Part shown: positions 22,199 through 29,247 of the stretch, one piece after another
How positions within the stretch are numbered: the stretch's first letter is position 1
Layout: each line of letters starts with the position of its first letter
IMG/VR virus record: IMGVR_UViG_3300024346_000332
Coordinates: 1 to 31,076 of that record
Reading direction: 5' to 3' (one strand)
DNA: 31,076 nucleotides
DNA from: a virus
Program-made: the position numbers and the translations under genes
The notes under the pieces: generated by a model
The model's input: only the letters and a program-made list of their open reading frames with translations
Databases searched by the model: none
Told to the model about the DNA's origin: nothing

Positions 22199-22206
22199 TA
22201 TTTATC
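22199..22206 (-). promoter_or_regulatory. T4-like late promoter for gp19
   Basis: GATAAATA on the minus strand, 26 bases before the ATG, with TTAGGAG in the leader. This separate promoter may raise gp19 over gp18. Confidence 0.6.
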
Positions 22207-22210
22207 ATCT

Positions 22211-25200
22211 TTACAAGCCTGCTATCTCACCAGTATTTTTCAAACGTAGTGGAATGTAAACAAACTCTACTGCTTTGACTGGTTCTATCGCTATATCTAA
22301 GTAAAGCTCGTTACGATCAATTCTAGCTGGAGTGTTGTTGCTTTCGTCACATACAACTAAGAAGTCATATAATGCTCTTGCACCAACTAACTCTAAACAT
22401 AAGCTCTCTGCGGACTGTTTGATCTGATCACGTGTGATCTTATCATTTGGTTCAAAGATATATGGTTTAGCTAATTTGTTTAACTGTCCACGTAAGTAAA
22501 TTACCAAACGTGCTACGTTAATTCTATCTAATGAGCTTGCGCCTCTTGCACGAGTCTTTTGACCATATGCAACTAAGCCTGCGCCGTTAATGAATGTAAT
22601 TGGGTTAACGCTTACTGCATAAAGTGTATCACGTTGTCCTTCGTTTAATGCTATTGAATTAAATTCGCCTTCGTTATCAATAAACCCTGTTGCTGTAGCA
22701 TTTGTAATGCCGCCACGTCTTGTACCTGCTGGTGCAAACCATGGATAGCTAACTTGGTCACTTAGCGCAATAGTTCTTAGCATCATGTGACTTGGTGGAA
22801 CAACTACATTGTTACCTGCGTTGTCACTTGTAAAGCCCCATGGATAAAATACACCTAAGTATTCATCTCTGCTTACAAGTCCGTCATCGTTATCTTCAAC
22901 TGCTAATGCAACGTTCTGACCCCATTCATTTAATGAAGTAGCGTCTGATGTTAATCTTGCTGGTGAATCACCTACGATGAATGCACTTAATCCTCTATCA
23001 AAGTTTAGTGAAACCATTTCACCAATTAGCTCTGGATAACCTGGAGTTGCCATCAAGTTAAAGATTCTTGATTCGTCATCTCTAATGTCATCGTTACTAT
23101 TCATTGTAGCCTGTAACTGTTGTACAACAACTTTACGCTGTGCTTTACGTCCAAAGCTACCTGAACCATCTTCTTGGTTAGCTGACTCTGTTTGCCATCT
23201 GTGTGGATAGTAACTTGCCATTGATGCATCACCTGCTCTTGCGTTATCAGCAGTAACATCAATTGCGTTACGTACAAATTTCTTAACGTTAAAGCCGCTT
23301 CTGCGTGTGTTCCAAAGTAGCATACCACGTGGGTAAAGTGCTGGATCTGGAGCATCTGGGTCTAAGTAGTCACTTGTTAATAAGTCTGTAATAGTACCTG
23401 TTGGAGCAACTGTTGTTGTTCCGCCTGTTGTACCATAACGTGCATCTGCAAACAATACACCATCTTCAGTAGTTTGATCTGATTTGTCAACTAACTGCCA
23501 TTCTTGAGCACCATTGTTCCAACGGTAAATTGTTGGATAGTTTTCTAAGTCTGATGTGTCAACCCAAAGATCCTGATCTGCTGGAGTACTTGGTTGTGTT
23601 GCTGATACTGTTGTACCGTTACTTGAACTGTATAATGTTTTATAACCAACCCATGTTGTACCATTGTGTACCATCATGTCAACTTCGTCAATAACACTGC
23701 TGTACCATAATGTACCATCTGCTGTTGTGCTTGTTGGTGCGTTAGCTGATGCTACGTACACTTGTGAAGCACTTGATGTTACTGGCATCCAGTTTGAAGC
23801 AACTAGTTCATTAGTTGAATCACCTGTTGGAGCGTCATATACGTTAGTTGCCGCGTTAGTTAAACCTACTAATGTAAGTGGGCTTGTACCTGAACCATTG
23901 TCAAGTCTAAAGTCGCCACCTAATTTGTGTTCAATTACAACTTTGTTAGTTGAGTCTACTGAAGCAACAATATTAGTAAAGCCTGCGCTGTTAATACCGT
24001 CTGCCATTTCGTCTGCGTCAGTACTTGCACCTGTTGCAGTAAATGCTACTTCTATTGCTGTTGCTAATGCCGCACTACCTACAACACTTTCTGCTATTTT
24101 AAATGTATAGCCAGTTGCTGAAAGTTGAGTTGCTATTTCTGCAGTTTTAATTGTAGTTGCACCTGCCGCCGCTCTTTTAAATAATACAAAATCACCTAAT
24201 TTGCTTGATGCTTCTGTAAAGTTAGATTGTACGTACAATGCGTCTTTTGCTAAGTTAGCGCCGCCGCCTGCTTTATCTAATGCATATAATGCACTTTGAT
24301 TTGAAGCGTATATTGGTGCGTCTACTAAGTCCCAAAGTGCTGTGTCTGCATTGTAAGATTTTACTCTCCATCTTGCACCACTGTTTGGTTCTGTAGTTTT
24401 TAGCCATACACTTCCACTTGGACGAGCAACTTGACCTGAGCCTGTTGACTTCCATTGTGGAACACTTGTATGTGGATCAATTGCTAATGCTGGAATATCA
24501 AAGTTTCCAACTGTAAAGCCTAATTTCTCTGCAAGTCCTGGAGTACCAGCACCTTCTGCAAGAGTAATTTGTGTGTCTACTGAACCATCATTGTAAATTA
24601 CTAATTGACTGTTAAGGTTTGCTACACTAACACCTGTACCTGAAAGTACTGTGTTACTGTTTGAAACTATATCATCTAATGAAGTAGCTGATCCACCGCT
24701 GGTCGCCGCTGTTAGTGTATAGTTAGAACCACCTATATCAAGTACTAAAGTATCGGAATCTAATAATGTTGTAGCGCCTGTTACAACAACTGATCCAGTT
24801 GCACTTGGTGTAGTTCCTGTCCATGTAGATGAACCAACTTGTACCCAGTTACCTGAAGTGTTTTTGTACCATACTCTGTAAATTGTTGATAAGCCAGCAG
24901 TTATAGCATAGTCGCCTATTGCGCCTACTGAACCTTTTGGTGTATATGGAGTTGAGCCGCTTGTTTTTGTTGCGTCTGTTATTACAATAGGAGTTTTAAC
25001 TGCAAAGCTCTGTCCGCCTGTTGTCGATGCTGCCGCACCATTCCATTCAAAAATACCAAATGCTGTTGATGCAGTATCTGTCCAAAGTGCGCCATCTGCT
25101 GGTGCACCGCTTGGGGCATCTGCTGTTGCTTGTAAAGCGCCTAAGTCAACATCTGCTCTTACAATAAATGCTCTGTTGCTTACACCTAATAATGAGTAAG

Positions 25201-25489
25201 CCGCTTGCAAACCATATTCGTTAAGTTCGCCTGCATGTATTGGATTGTTATTTGTATCAGTATAAAATACTGGGTCTCCAAATGTCTCTGTAAGGTCACG
25301 CTGTGATGTTAGTAAGTAAGGCTTACCTGCGTTTGCTTTCAGTGATCCTGGAGCAATACCCGTACCAGCGCCATTTGTTTTATTTGCGGCGGTGGCAACG
25401 AATATCATTGGTACTGTACCTGGTTCAGCGGGTGTGTAAAAACTTTCGTCTACTACGCTAACCTGTACTCCTGGTGATGTTAGTGCCAT
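22211..25489 (-). CDS. 18: gp18 tail sheath protein with a large inserted region (1092 aa)
   Basis: The sheath core is split. Residues 1-118 (SPGVQVSVVDESFYTPAEPG, GLQAAYSLLGVSNRAFIVRADVDL) match the sheath N-terminus, and residues about 700-1092 match the rest (RKVVVQQLQATMNSNDDIRDD, INVARLVIYLRGQLNKLAKPYIFEPND, and the C-terminal YLDIAIEPVKAVEFVYIPLRLKNTGEI). T4 gp18 is 659 aa, so this protein is over 400 residues longer. The extra part, about 119-700, is a Gly/Ser/Thr/Ala-rich insertion with four copies of a Pro/Asp-Gly-x-Leu-Trp module and two flagellin/IN-motif-like stretches. It probably projects from the contractile sheath surface. AGGAG precedes the ATG and a CTAAATA box lies 42 bases before the start codon. 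Confidence 0.93.
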   Translation of the reverse strand: MALTSPGVQVSVVDESFYTPAEPGTVPMIFVATAANKTNGAGTGIAPGSLKANAGKPYLLTSQRDLTETFGDPVFYTDTNNNPIHAGELNEYGLQAAYSLLGVSNRAFIVRADVDLGALQATADAPSGAPADGALWTDTASTAFGIFEWNGAAASTTGGQSFAVKTPIVITDATKTSGSTPYTPKGSVGAIGDYAITAGLSTIYRVWYKNTSGNWVQVGSSTWTGTTPSATGSVVVTGATTLLDSDTLVLDIGGSNYTLTAATSGGSATSLDDIVSNSNTVLSGTGVSVANLNSQLVIYNDGSVDTQITLAEGAGTPGLAEKLGFTVGNFDIPALAIDPHTSVPQWKSTGSGQVARPSGSVWLKTTEPNSGARWRVKSYNADTALWDLVDAPIYASNQSALYALDKAGGGANLAKDALYVQSNFTEASSKLGDFVLFKRAAAGATTIKTAEIATQLSATGYTFKIAESVVGSAALATAIEVAFTATGASTDADEMADGINSAGFTNIVASVDSTNKVVIEHKLGGDFRLDNGSGTSPLTLVGLTNAATNVYDAPTGDSTNELVASNWMPVTSSASQVYVASANAPTSTTADGTLWYSSVIDEVDMMVHNGTTWVGYKTLYSSSNGTTVSATQPSTPADQDLWVDTSDLENYPTIYRWNNGAQEWQLVDKSDQTTEDGVLFADARYGTTGGTTTVAPTGTITDLLTSDYLDPDAPDPALYPRGMLLWNTRRSGFNVKKFVRNAIDVTADNARAGDASMASYYPHRWQTESANQEDGSGSFGRKAQRKVVVQQLQATMNSNDDIRDDESRIFNLMATPGYPELIGEMVSLNFDRGLSAFIVGDSPARLTSDATSLNEWGQNVALAVEDNDDGLVSRDEYLGVFYPWGFTSDNAGNNVVVPPSHMMLRTIALSDQVSYPWFAPAGTRRGGITNATATGFIDNEGEFNSIALNEGQRDTLYAVSVNPITFINGAGLVAYGQKTRARGASSLDRINVARLVIYLRGQLNKLAKPYIFEPNDKITRDQIKQSAESLCLELVGARALYDFLVVCDESNNTPARIDRNELYLDIAIEPVKAVEFVYIPLRLKNTGEIAGL
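23390..25135 (-). repeat. Repeated surface modules inserted in gp18
   Basis: Within gp18, similar motifs recur near residues 130-150 (PADGALWTDT ... IFEWNG), 356-388 (RPSGSVWLKT ... ADTALWDLV), 588-615 (TTADGTLWYSS ... VHNGTTWVGY) and 635-666 (TPADQDLWVDT ... YRWNNGAQEWQLV). Each couples a Leu/Val-Trp strand to a second strand ending in Asn-Gly-x-x-Trp. Two longer blocks (about 235-330 and 445-545) have a common outline ending in a Leu-Gly-Phe or Leu-Val-Gly-Leu element. They look like duplicated beta modules. Confidence 0.6.
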
Positions 25490-25530
25490 TATATTTCTCC
25501 TATTAATAATGAATGAGTCTTTGTTATAGT

Positions 25531-25537
25531 TATTTAG
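25531..25537 (-). promoter_or_regulatory. T4-like late promoter for gp18
   Basis: CTAAATA on the minus strand, the form common in cyanophage late promoters. The leader of ~36 nt carries AGGAGA before the gp18 ATG. Confidence 0.55.
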
Positions 25538-25594
25538 CAGTTTAAGTATAATTCACCTGTAATATACCCTAAAAAAAGGTACCGAAAAGGTGAG

Positions 25595-25601
25595 GTAAAT
25601 A
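25595..25601 (+). promoter_or_regulatory. T4-like late promoter for the HNH gene
   Basis: GTAAATA, four bases (CAGT), then ATG at 25606. A GAGG lies 11 bases before the ATG but partly inside the promoter, so it may not be in the transcript. Confidence 0.5.
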
Positions 25602-25605
25602 CAGT

Positions 25606-25941
25606 ATGAGACCTTTATGCAAATGCGGACGGCGTCCTGCGGCTATAAACTATAAAAAAGATGATAGAACTTACTATAGATCATTGTGTGAGCGTTGCTT
25701 ACGTAATGGAGCAGGCCACGGAATACCTAAGTGGAAACAAAGAGGTTATGAAAAAAAGAGTAGTTGTGAGAAGTGTAATTATAAATCTAAACACTCAGAA
25801 CAATTTAATGTGTTTCATATAGACGGAAATTTAGAAAACTGCCGTCCACAAAACTTAAAAACAATATGTGCTAACTGTCAGAGAATTCTGCAAAAAGAGG
25901 GAGTTGTGTGGAAGCAGGGTGACTTAGTCCCCGATTTTTAA
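25606..25941 (+). CDS. HNH-endonuclease-like protein, possible free-standing homing nuclease
   Basis: The 111-aa product has an N-terminal CKC (5-7), CERC (28-31) and CEKC (54-57) pairs, which probably bind zinc, and the HNH core FHIDGNLENCRPQNLKTICANCQ at about 70-92. The first His (71) and the Asn residues are present, but the final CxxCH position is CANCQ, so the last His is Gln. Such small HNH proteins are common in T4-like phages as homing endonucleases. It is on the opposite strand to its neighbours, has its own late promoter, and its 3' end overlaps the convergent kinase-like gene by 71 bases. Activity is uncertain because of the missing His. Confidence 0.8.
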   Translation: MRPLCKCGRRPAAINYKKDDRTYYRSLCERCLRNGAGHGIPKWKQRGYEKKSSCEKCNYKSKHSEQFNVFHIDGNLENCRPQNLKTICANCQRILQKEGVVWKQGDLVPDF

Positions 25942-26431
25942 ATATTGTTTTAATAAGCACATCAACATTTTTTTGTAGCCTATCTAGTGTGCCATTATTA
26001 TCAATAGTGTAGTCACACATCCATTGCTCAATACTCATAGACTTATAATTTTCTAAAGGCAAATGATCTGTTCTATCTACCCAAATAGCGTGGTCAAATA
26101 TTTGTTCATTTTGCATTGCAAAGAATTCACGCTTGTTACGCAGTCCACAGTAGATATCATGTTGATCAAATAAGTTACGCCCTAAACGAGCCAAGTCTTT
26201 GCTACAATAGTTGTGTATCATATCATACCATTCAGTACGATGGTTATGCCTATCTGCATAGCACTCTTCTTCGTCAGCGTATCCGTACTGATCTTTCAAA
26301 TCATTATAGATAAAAAGTTCTGAACAAAATTTACTTGATGATTGAAATGTATATCCGTATGCTTCTAACATTTCACATACAGTATCTTTGCCGTGACGAC
26401 CATGCCCAACAACTAGTAATTTAGGTAACAC
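25871..26431 (-). CDS. dNMP kinase-like P-loop kinase (T4 gp1-like)
   Basis: The 186-aa product starts from GTG at 26429-26431, with AAGGAG nine bases upstream; no ATG lies nearby. Its P-loop GHGRHGKDT spans about 9-17 and is followed by VCEMLEAYGYTF. LARLGRNLFDQHDIYCGLRNKREF and an AIWVDRTDHLPLE strand are kinase-lid-like, and DYTIDNNGTLDRLQKNVDVLI is the end typical of small P-loop kinases. T4 gp1 (241 aa) phosphorylates dNMPs; this shorter protein could do so or be a related adenylate-kinase-like enzyme. A strong sigma70-like promoter precedes it, unlike the late genes around it. The last 71 bases overlap the HNH gene. Confidence 0.65.
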   Translation of the reverse strand: MLPKLLVVGHGRHGKDTVCEMLEAYGYTFQSSSKFCSELFIYNDLKDQYGYADEEECYADRHNHRTEWYDMIHNYCSKDLARLGRNLFDQHDIYCGLRNKREFFAMQNEQIFDHAIWVDRTDHLPLENYKSMSIEQWMCDYTIDNNGTLDRLQKNVDVLIKTIFKNRGLSHPASTQLPLFAEFSDS

Positions 26432-26459
26432 TAATATAAACTCCTTTAAGTATCTTTAA

Positions 26460-26488
26460 AGTATATACTCTATATTAGTGCTTGTCAA
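26460..26488 (-). promoter_or_regulatory. Sigma70-like promoter for the dNMP-kinase-like gene
   Basis: On the minus strand TTGACA (26483-26488) is followed by a 17-bp spacer and TATACT (26460-26465). It should be read early by host polymerase. Predicted start near 26453, giving a leader of ~22 nt with AAGGAG. Confidence 0.75.
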
Positions 26489-26490
26489 CC

Positions 26491-26736
26491 TTAATCGTAA
26501 CCTAAATTGGCAACTGACTTCATTTCTTCTGATAATATTTCAGCTTCACGAGCTTTATATGCGGCTTCAAAACCTGTAGCGCCGTATTGTGCTCTTTCGT
26601 TATTGCCCCAAAGTCTTTTAAAATATGAATCGTAGGTTCTTTCAACTTCTTGATCGCTCCAGGATCTATCAATAAGTTTTCCTTTAATTAACCAGTTAAG
26701 ACGGTTAGCCTCTTTACGCACAAATGGTGAACACAT
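26491..26736 (-). CDS. Small protein of unknown function next to gp13 (81 aa)
   Basis: I do not recognise the family. The 81-aa product is basic at the start (RKEANRLNWLIKGKLIDRSW) and helical in appearance, with a conserved-looking YDSYFKRLWGNNERAQYG and AAYKAREAEILSEEMKS. It lies directly downstream of gp13 on the same strand, with a GTAAATA late promoter and AAGGAG ribosome-binding site, so it is a genuine late gene. A virion assembly role is likely from position. Confidence 0.68.
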   Translation of the reverse strand: MCSPFVRKEANRLNWLIKGKLIDRSWSDQEVERTYDSYFKRLWGNNERAQYGATGFEAAYKAREAEILSEEMKSVANLGYD

Positions 26737-26758
26737 GACTTCTCCTTGTTACATATTG

Positions 26759-26765
26759 TATTTAC
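26759..26765 (-). promoter_or_regulatory. T4-like late promoter for the 81-aa gene
   Basis: GTAAATA on the minus strand, followed after four bases by an ATG that is at once followed by TAA; the real start comes later with AAGGAG. The start-stop pair is at the leaderless position seen in gp17. Confidence 0.5.
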
Positions 26766-26802
26766 AAGGAACCAAAATCGTTAGCGTTAACTTGGGGGGT
26801 TT

Positions 26803-27789
26803 TTAGCCTATTGTGAATCCGTAACCTACGCCACCAGCAACTTGGTTAATTACATCTATTTCAAGTTTTTCCATTTCAGCCGCGGCCTCTGCTTTTAATG
26901 CATCACCGTTAAGTGCTGAACCGCCTTGTGGTCCTGCGATTGTAGCAAATTTACTACGTGCTTCGCCTAGCATGTATTTGCAACTTGCTAGTGTATAATC
27001 TTTGATCCATTGATTGGCAAGATAGTCACTAAGTAGTTCACTATCTGGTCTATGGTTGTATGCGTAAATTAATATTTCTTCTTCGGCTCTTGGACGTTGT
27101 AGTAATGTTAATTTTTTACTTGTAGTATTCCATTTAAATTCTATAAACGAACCAAACATTCTGCCTACTAATTCTTGGTACTGACTAAACATATCGTATG
27201 TTGCTAGTCCGCCCATGTTTGAACTTGATAATAGGTATGCATTTGTGTATGCTAAGTTAAACGGTTCAAACAATGATCCGCCGCCTGCTTCTCCTGATTC
27301 ATATAATTCTATTCCAACAACAGCACCAACTGCTAGTGCAGAGTTAAAAGTTATTGTTCTAGTTACGTAATCAATTGCATAGTCAGTAGTTGCTTCGCCA
27401 TTTACTTTTACAACAACAGTTGCAATAGAATTTAAATTATAGTTTGTAGCAAATGTTTGATTTTTTGAAACTGTAGCAACATGTGATGTAGTAAAGATAG
27501 GACCACCTGATGCAGATGTAGCAGGTCTTGAACCAATGCTTCTGCGAAACAGTTTACGTACTTCAACTACTTCATTTGGTAGTACATATTCGTTTTGATC
27601 AACTACTGTGGGCATAAACAAGTAAGATTCTTCAACTGAATTATCAGACCTTTGTCTAAATTTACTAAGTGCTTTAGATAAAGCAGTTTCGTAGTGGATT
27701 GGATCCAGTTCTACATCAACCATACCGCCGCCCAGAAAGGCGTTTACATAGTCAAATATTGCTTGTTTTTGTGTTTGGTTAACTGCCAT
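26803..27789 (-). CDS. 13: gp13 neck protein
   Basis: The 328-aa product (T4 gp13: 309 aa) has the N-terminal FDYVNAFLGGGMVDVELDPIHYETALSKALSKFRQRSDNSVEESYLF that is characteristic of marine T4-like gp13, followed by VLPNEVVEVRKLFRRSIG and a C-terminal SCKYMLGEARSKFATIAGPQGGSALNGDALKAEAAAEMEKL. gp13 and gp14 form the neck collar that closes the head and joins the tail. Residues about 85-160 form a beta-rich segment (VVVKVNGEATTDYAIDYVT). GGAG precedes the ATG, and a late promoter lies 19 bases before the start. It diverges from gp14. Confidence 0.9.
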   Translation of the reverse strand: MAVNQTQKQAIFDYVNAFLGGGMVDVELDPIHYETALSKALSKFRQRSDNSVEESYLFMPTVVDQNEYVLPNEVVEVRKLFRRSIGSRPATSASGGPIFTTSHVATVSKNQTFATNYNLNSIATVVVKVNGEATTDYAIDYVTRTITFNSALAVGAVVGIELYESGEAGGGSLFEPFNLAYTNAYLLSSSNMGGLATYDMFSQYQELVGRMFGSFIEFKWNTTSKKLTLLQRPRAEEEILIYAYNHRPDSELLSDYLANQWIKDYTLASCKYMLGEARSKFATIAGPQGGSALNGDALKAEAAAEMEKLEIDVINQVAGGVGYGFTIG

Positions 27790-27808
27790 TATAGTTTCTC
27801 CGTCATAG

Positions 27809-27816
27809 TATTTATC
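27809..27816 (-). promoter_or_regulatory. T4-like late promoter for gp13
   Basis: GATAAATA on the minus strand. It is one arm of a perfect inverted repeat with the gp14 promoter; the leader of about 14 nt has GGAG. Confidence 0.65.
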
Positions 27817-27833
27817 GTAGTTACTATCGTTAC

Positions 27834-27841
27834 GATAAATA
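27834..27841 (+). promoter_or_regulatory. T4-like late promoter for gp14
   Basis: GATAAATA, five bases (TGTAT), then ATG at 27847. The predicted transcript start is the A of that ATG. Confidence 0.6.
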
Positions 27842-27846
27842 TGTAT

Positions 27847-29247
27847 ATGCCAAAGTTAAGTTTATATAAACCAGAACGCGGAAAAGACTTTCAATTCTTA
27901 GACCGCCAGATAAATGAAATGTTCGATATTGGAGGGACAGACCTGTTTGTCCATAAGTATATCGGTACGAATGACGGAACAACAGAAAAGGATCATACAC
28001 AGATTCAAGATATGTTGTTTTTAGAAAATAGAGATAGAAAGTATGATAAAGACATCTACACTATCAGAGGTATTTACAATGTACAGGACATTGACTTTGA
28101 TCTAAGCCAATTTGGTTTGTTCTTAAGTAATGATACATTGTTTATGACTGTACATATTAATACGTCAGTACAAACAGTTGGGCGTAAACTTATGCCCGGC
28201 GATGTTATAGAACTTCCTCATTTAAAAGATGAATATGCAATGAATGATTTTAGTGTAGCACTAAAGCGTTTTTATGTTATTGAAGATATTAATAGAGCCG
28301 CAGAAGGCTTTTCACCAACTTGGTATCCACACTTATATAGACTTAAATTAAAACAAATAGTAGACAGTCAAGAGTACAAAGATATACTTGACTTACCAGC
28401 AAGTGAAGACTATCCAGAAGATGGTACATTACGTGATGTATTATCAACATTCGAAGCAGAAATGAATGTTAACAATGCTGTAGTTGCAGAAGCAAATACT
28501 AATACTCCTAAAAGCGGGTATGATACAGATACAGCATTATATACACTTGCAGTAGATGAAGATACAGGTAGAGCCGCAGTAGAACAGGTTGCTGATGATG
28601 GCAGTACAATAACTGACAAAGCAACACCTAGAGGACACGGATATGATGGACTGTTAATAGGTGACGAATTTGCACCTAACGGAAGTCAATTTGGTAGTGG
28701 TATAAGTTTTCCAGTTAACTCTGTAGACGGTGACTATTTTATGCGAACAGACTTTTTACCTCAAAGGTTATTTAGATACGAAAAAAATCGTTGGATAAAA
28801 GTACACGATGTTAAGAGAGCTCCAATGAATAATGGAACCAAAGATACACTAAGAGGATCGTTTATTAATGATGTAGACACTTATCTATACGATACTCCAA
28901 TAGCAACAGACTTTATGCAATTAACAGTTGGACAAACTGAGTTGCTAACAGACATTGCTGATATGTCAGCAAAATATATAAAAATAGAATATACTAGCGA
29001 CAATAGAGATGGCAACGAAATGGTTAGTTATGCAGTTGTAGACTATCCAATGAATAGTGCTACTAACTATCCTGGAATACTAAAGCCATATACAAGTCAA
29101 GACGGCAGTACACAACTTGTAAAATTAACTTTACCAAGTGCTACTGCTATTAAAAATGCAGGACTGCACACAATAACACTTTACAATGAAAGAACGCAAC
29201 AACGTCAAGCTCTTTCACAAGTATTAAAACCTAAGGCAGATAACTAA
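27847..29247 (+). CDS. 14: gp14 neck protein with C-terminal extension
   Basis: The preferred start is the ATG at 27847 (PKLSLYKPERGKDFQFL, 466 aa); an ATG two codons earlier overlaps the promoter, and the frame is open further upstream into gp13 antisense. Residues 1-180 match the gp14 neck family in order: DRQINEMFDIGGTDLFVHKY, DVIELPHLKDEYA (PGDVIELPH equals EGDLIYFP in T4) and FSPTWYPHLYRLKLKQIVD. T4 gp14 is 256 aa, so about 200 residues are extra. The extension contains FPVNSVDGDYFMRTDFLPQR and LFRYEKNRWIKV at about 286-318, the same Asp-Gly-Asp-x-Phe plus Trp module as in gp18, then a beta-rich end. It completes the neck. Confidence 0.85.
   Translation: MPKLSLYKPERGKDFQFLDRQINEMFDIGGTDLFVHKYIGTNDGTTEKDHTQIQDMLFLENRDRKYDKDIYTIRGIYNVQDIDFDLSQFGLFLSNDTLFMTVHINTSVQTVGRKLMPGDVIELPHLKDEYAMNDFSVALKRFYVIEDINRAAEGFSPTWYPHLYRLKLKQIVDSQEYKDILDLPASEDYPEDGTLRDVLSTFEAEMNVNNAVVAEANTNTPKSGYDTDTALYTLAVDEDTGRAAVEQVADDGSTITDKATPRGHGYDGLLIGDEFAPNGSQFGSGISFPVNSVDGDYFMRTDFLPQRLFRYEKNRWIKVHDVKRAPMNNGTKDTLRGSFINDVDTYLYDTPIATDFMQLTVGQTELLTDIADMSAKYIKIEYTSDNRDGNEMVSYAVVDYPMNSATNYPGILKPYTSQDGSTQLVKLTLPSATAIKNAGLHTITLYNERTQQRQALSQVLKPKADN

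Larger units (their letters stand above)
27809..27841. repeat. Palindromic divergent late promoters between gp13 and gp14
   Basis: TATTTATCGTA (27809-27819) and TACGATAAATA (27831-27841) are an 11-bp perfect inverted repeat separated by 11 bases. Each arm contains the late promoter box pointing outward. Confidence 0.8.

Noticed and set aside
26760-26805. A run of six C in AAAAACCCCCCAAG after gp13 as a terminator or frameshift signal.
   Set aside because: It lies after the stop codon, and no stable hairpin with a T-tract could be found around it.
27694-27846. Upstream extension of the gp14 frame by up to 51 codons.
   Set aside because: It would run through the gp13 start on the other strand and both divergent promoters; conserved gp14 sequence begins after 27847.
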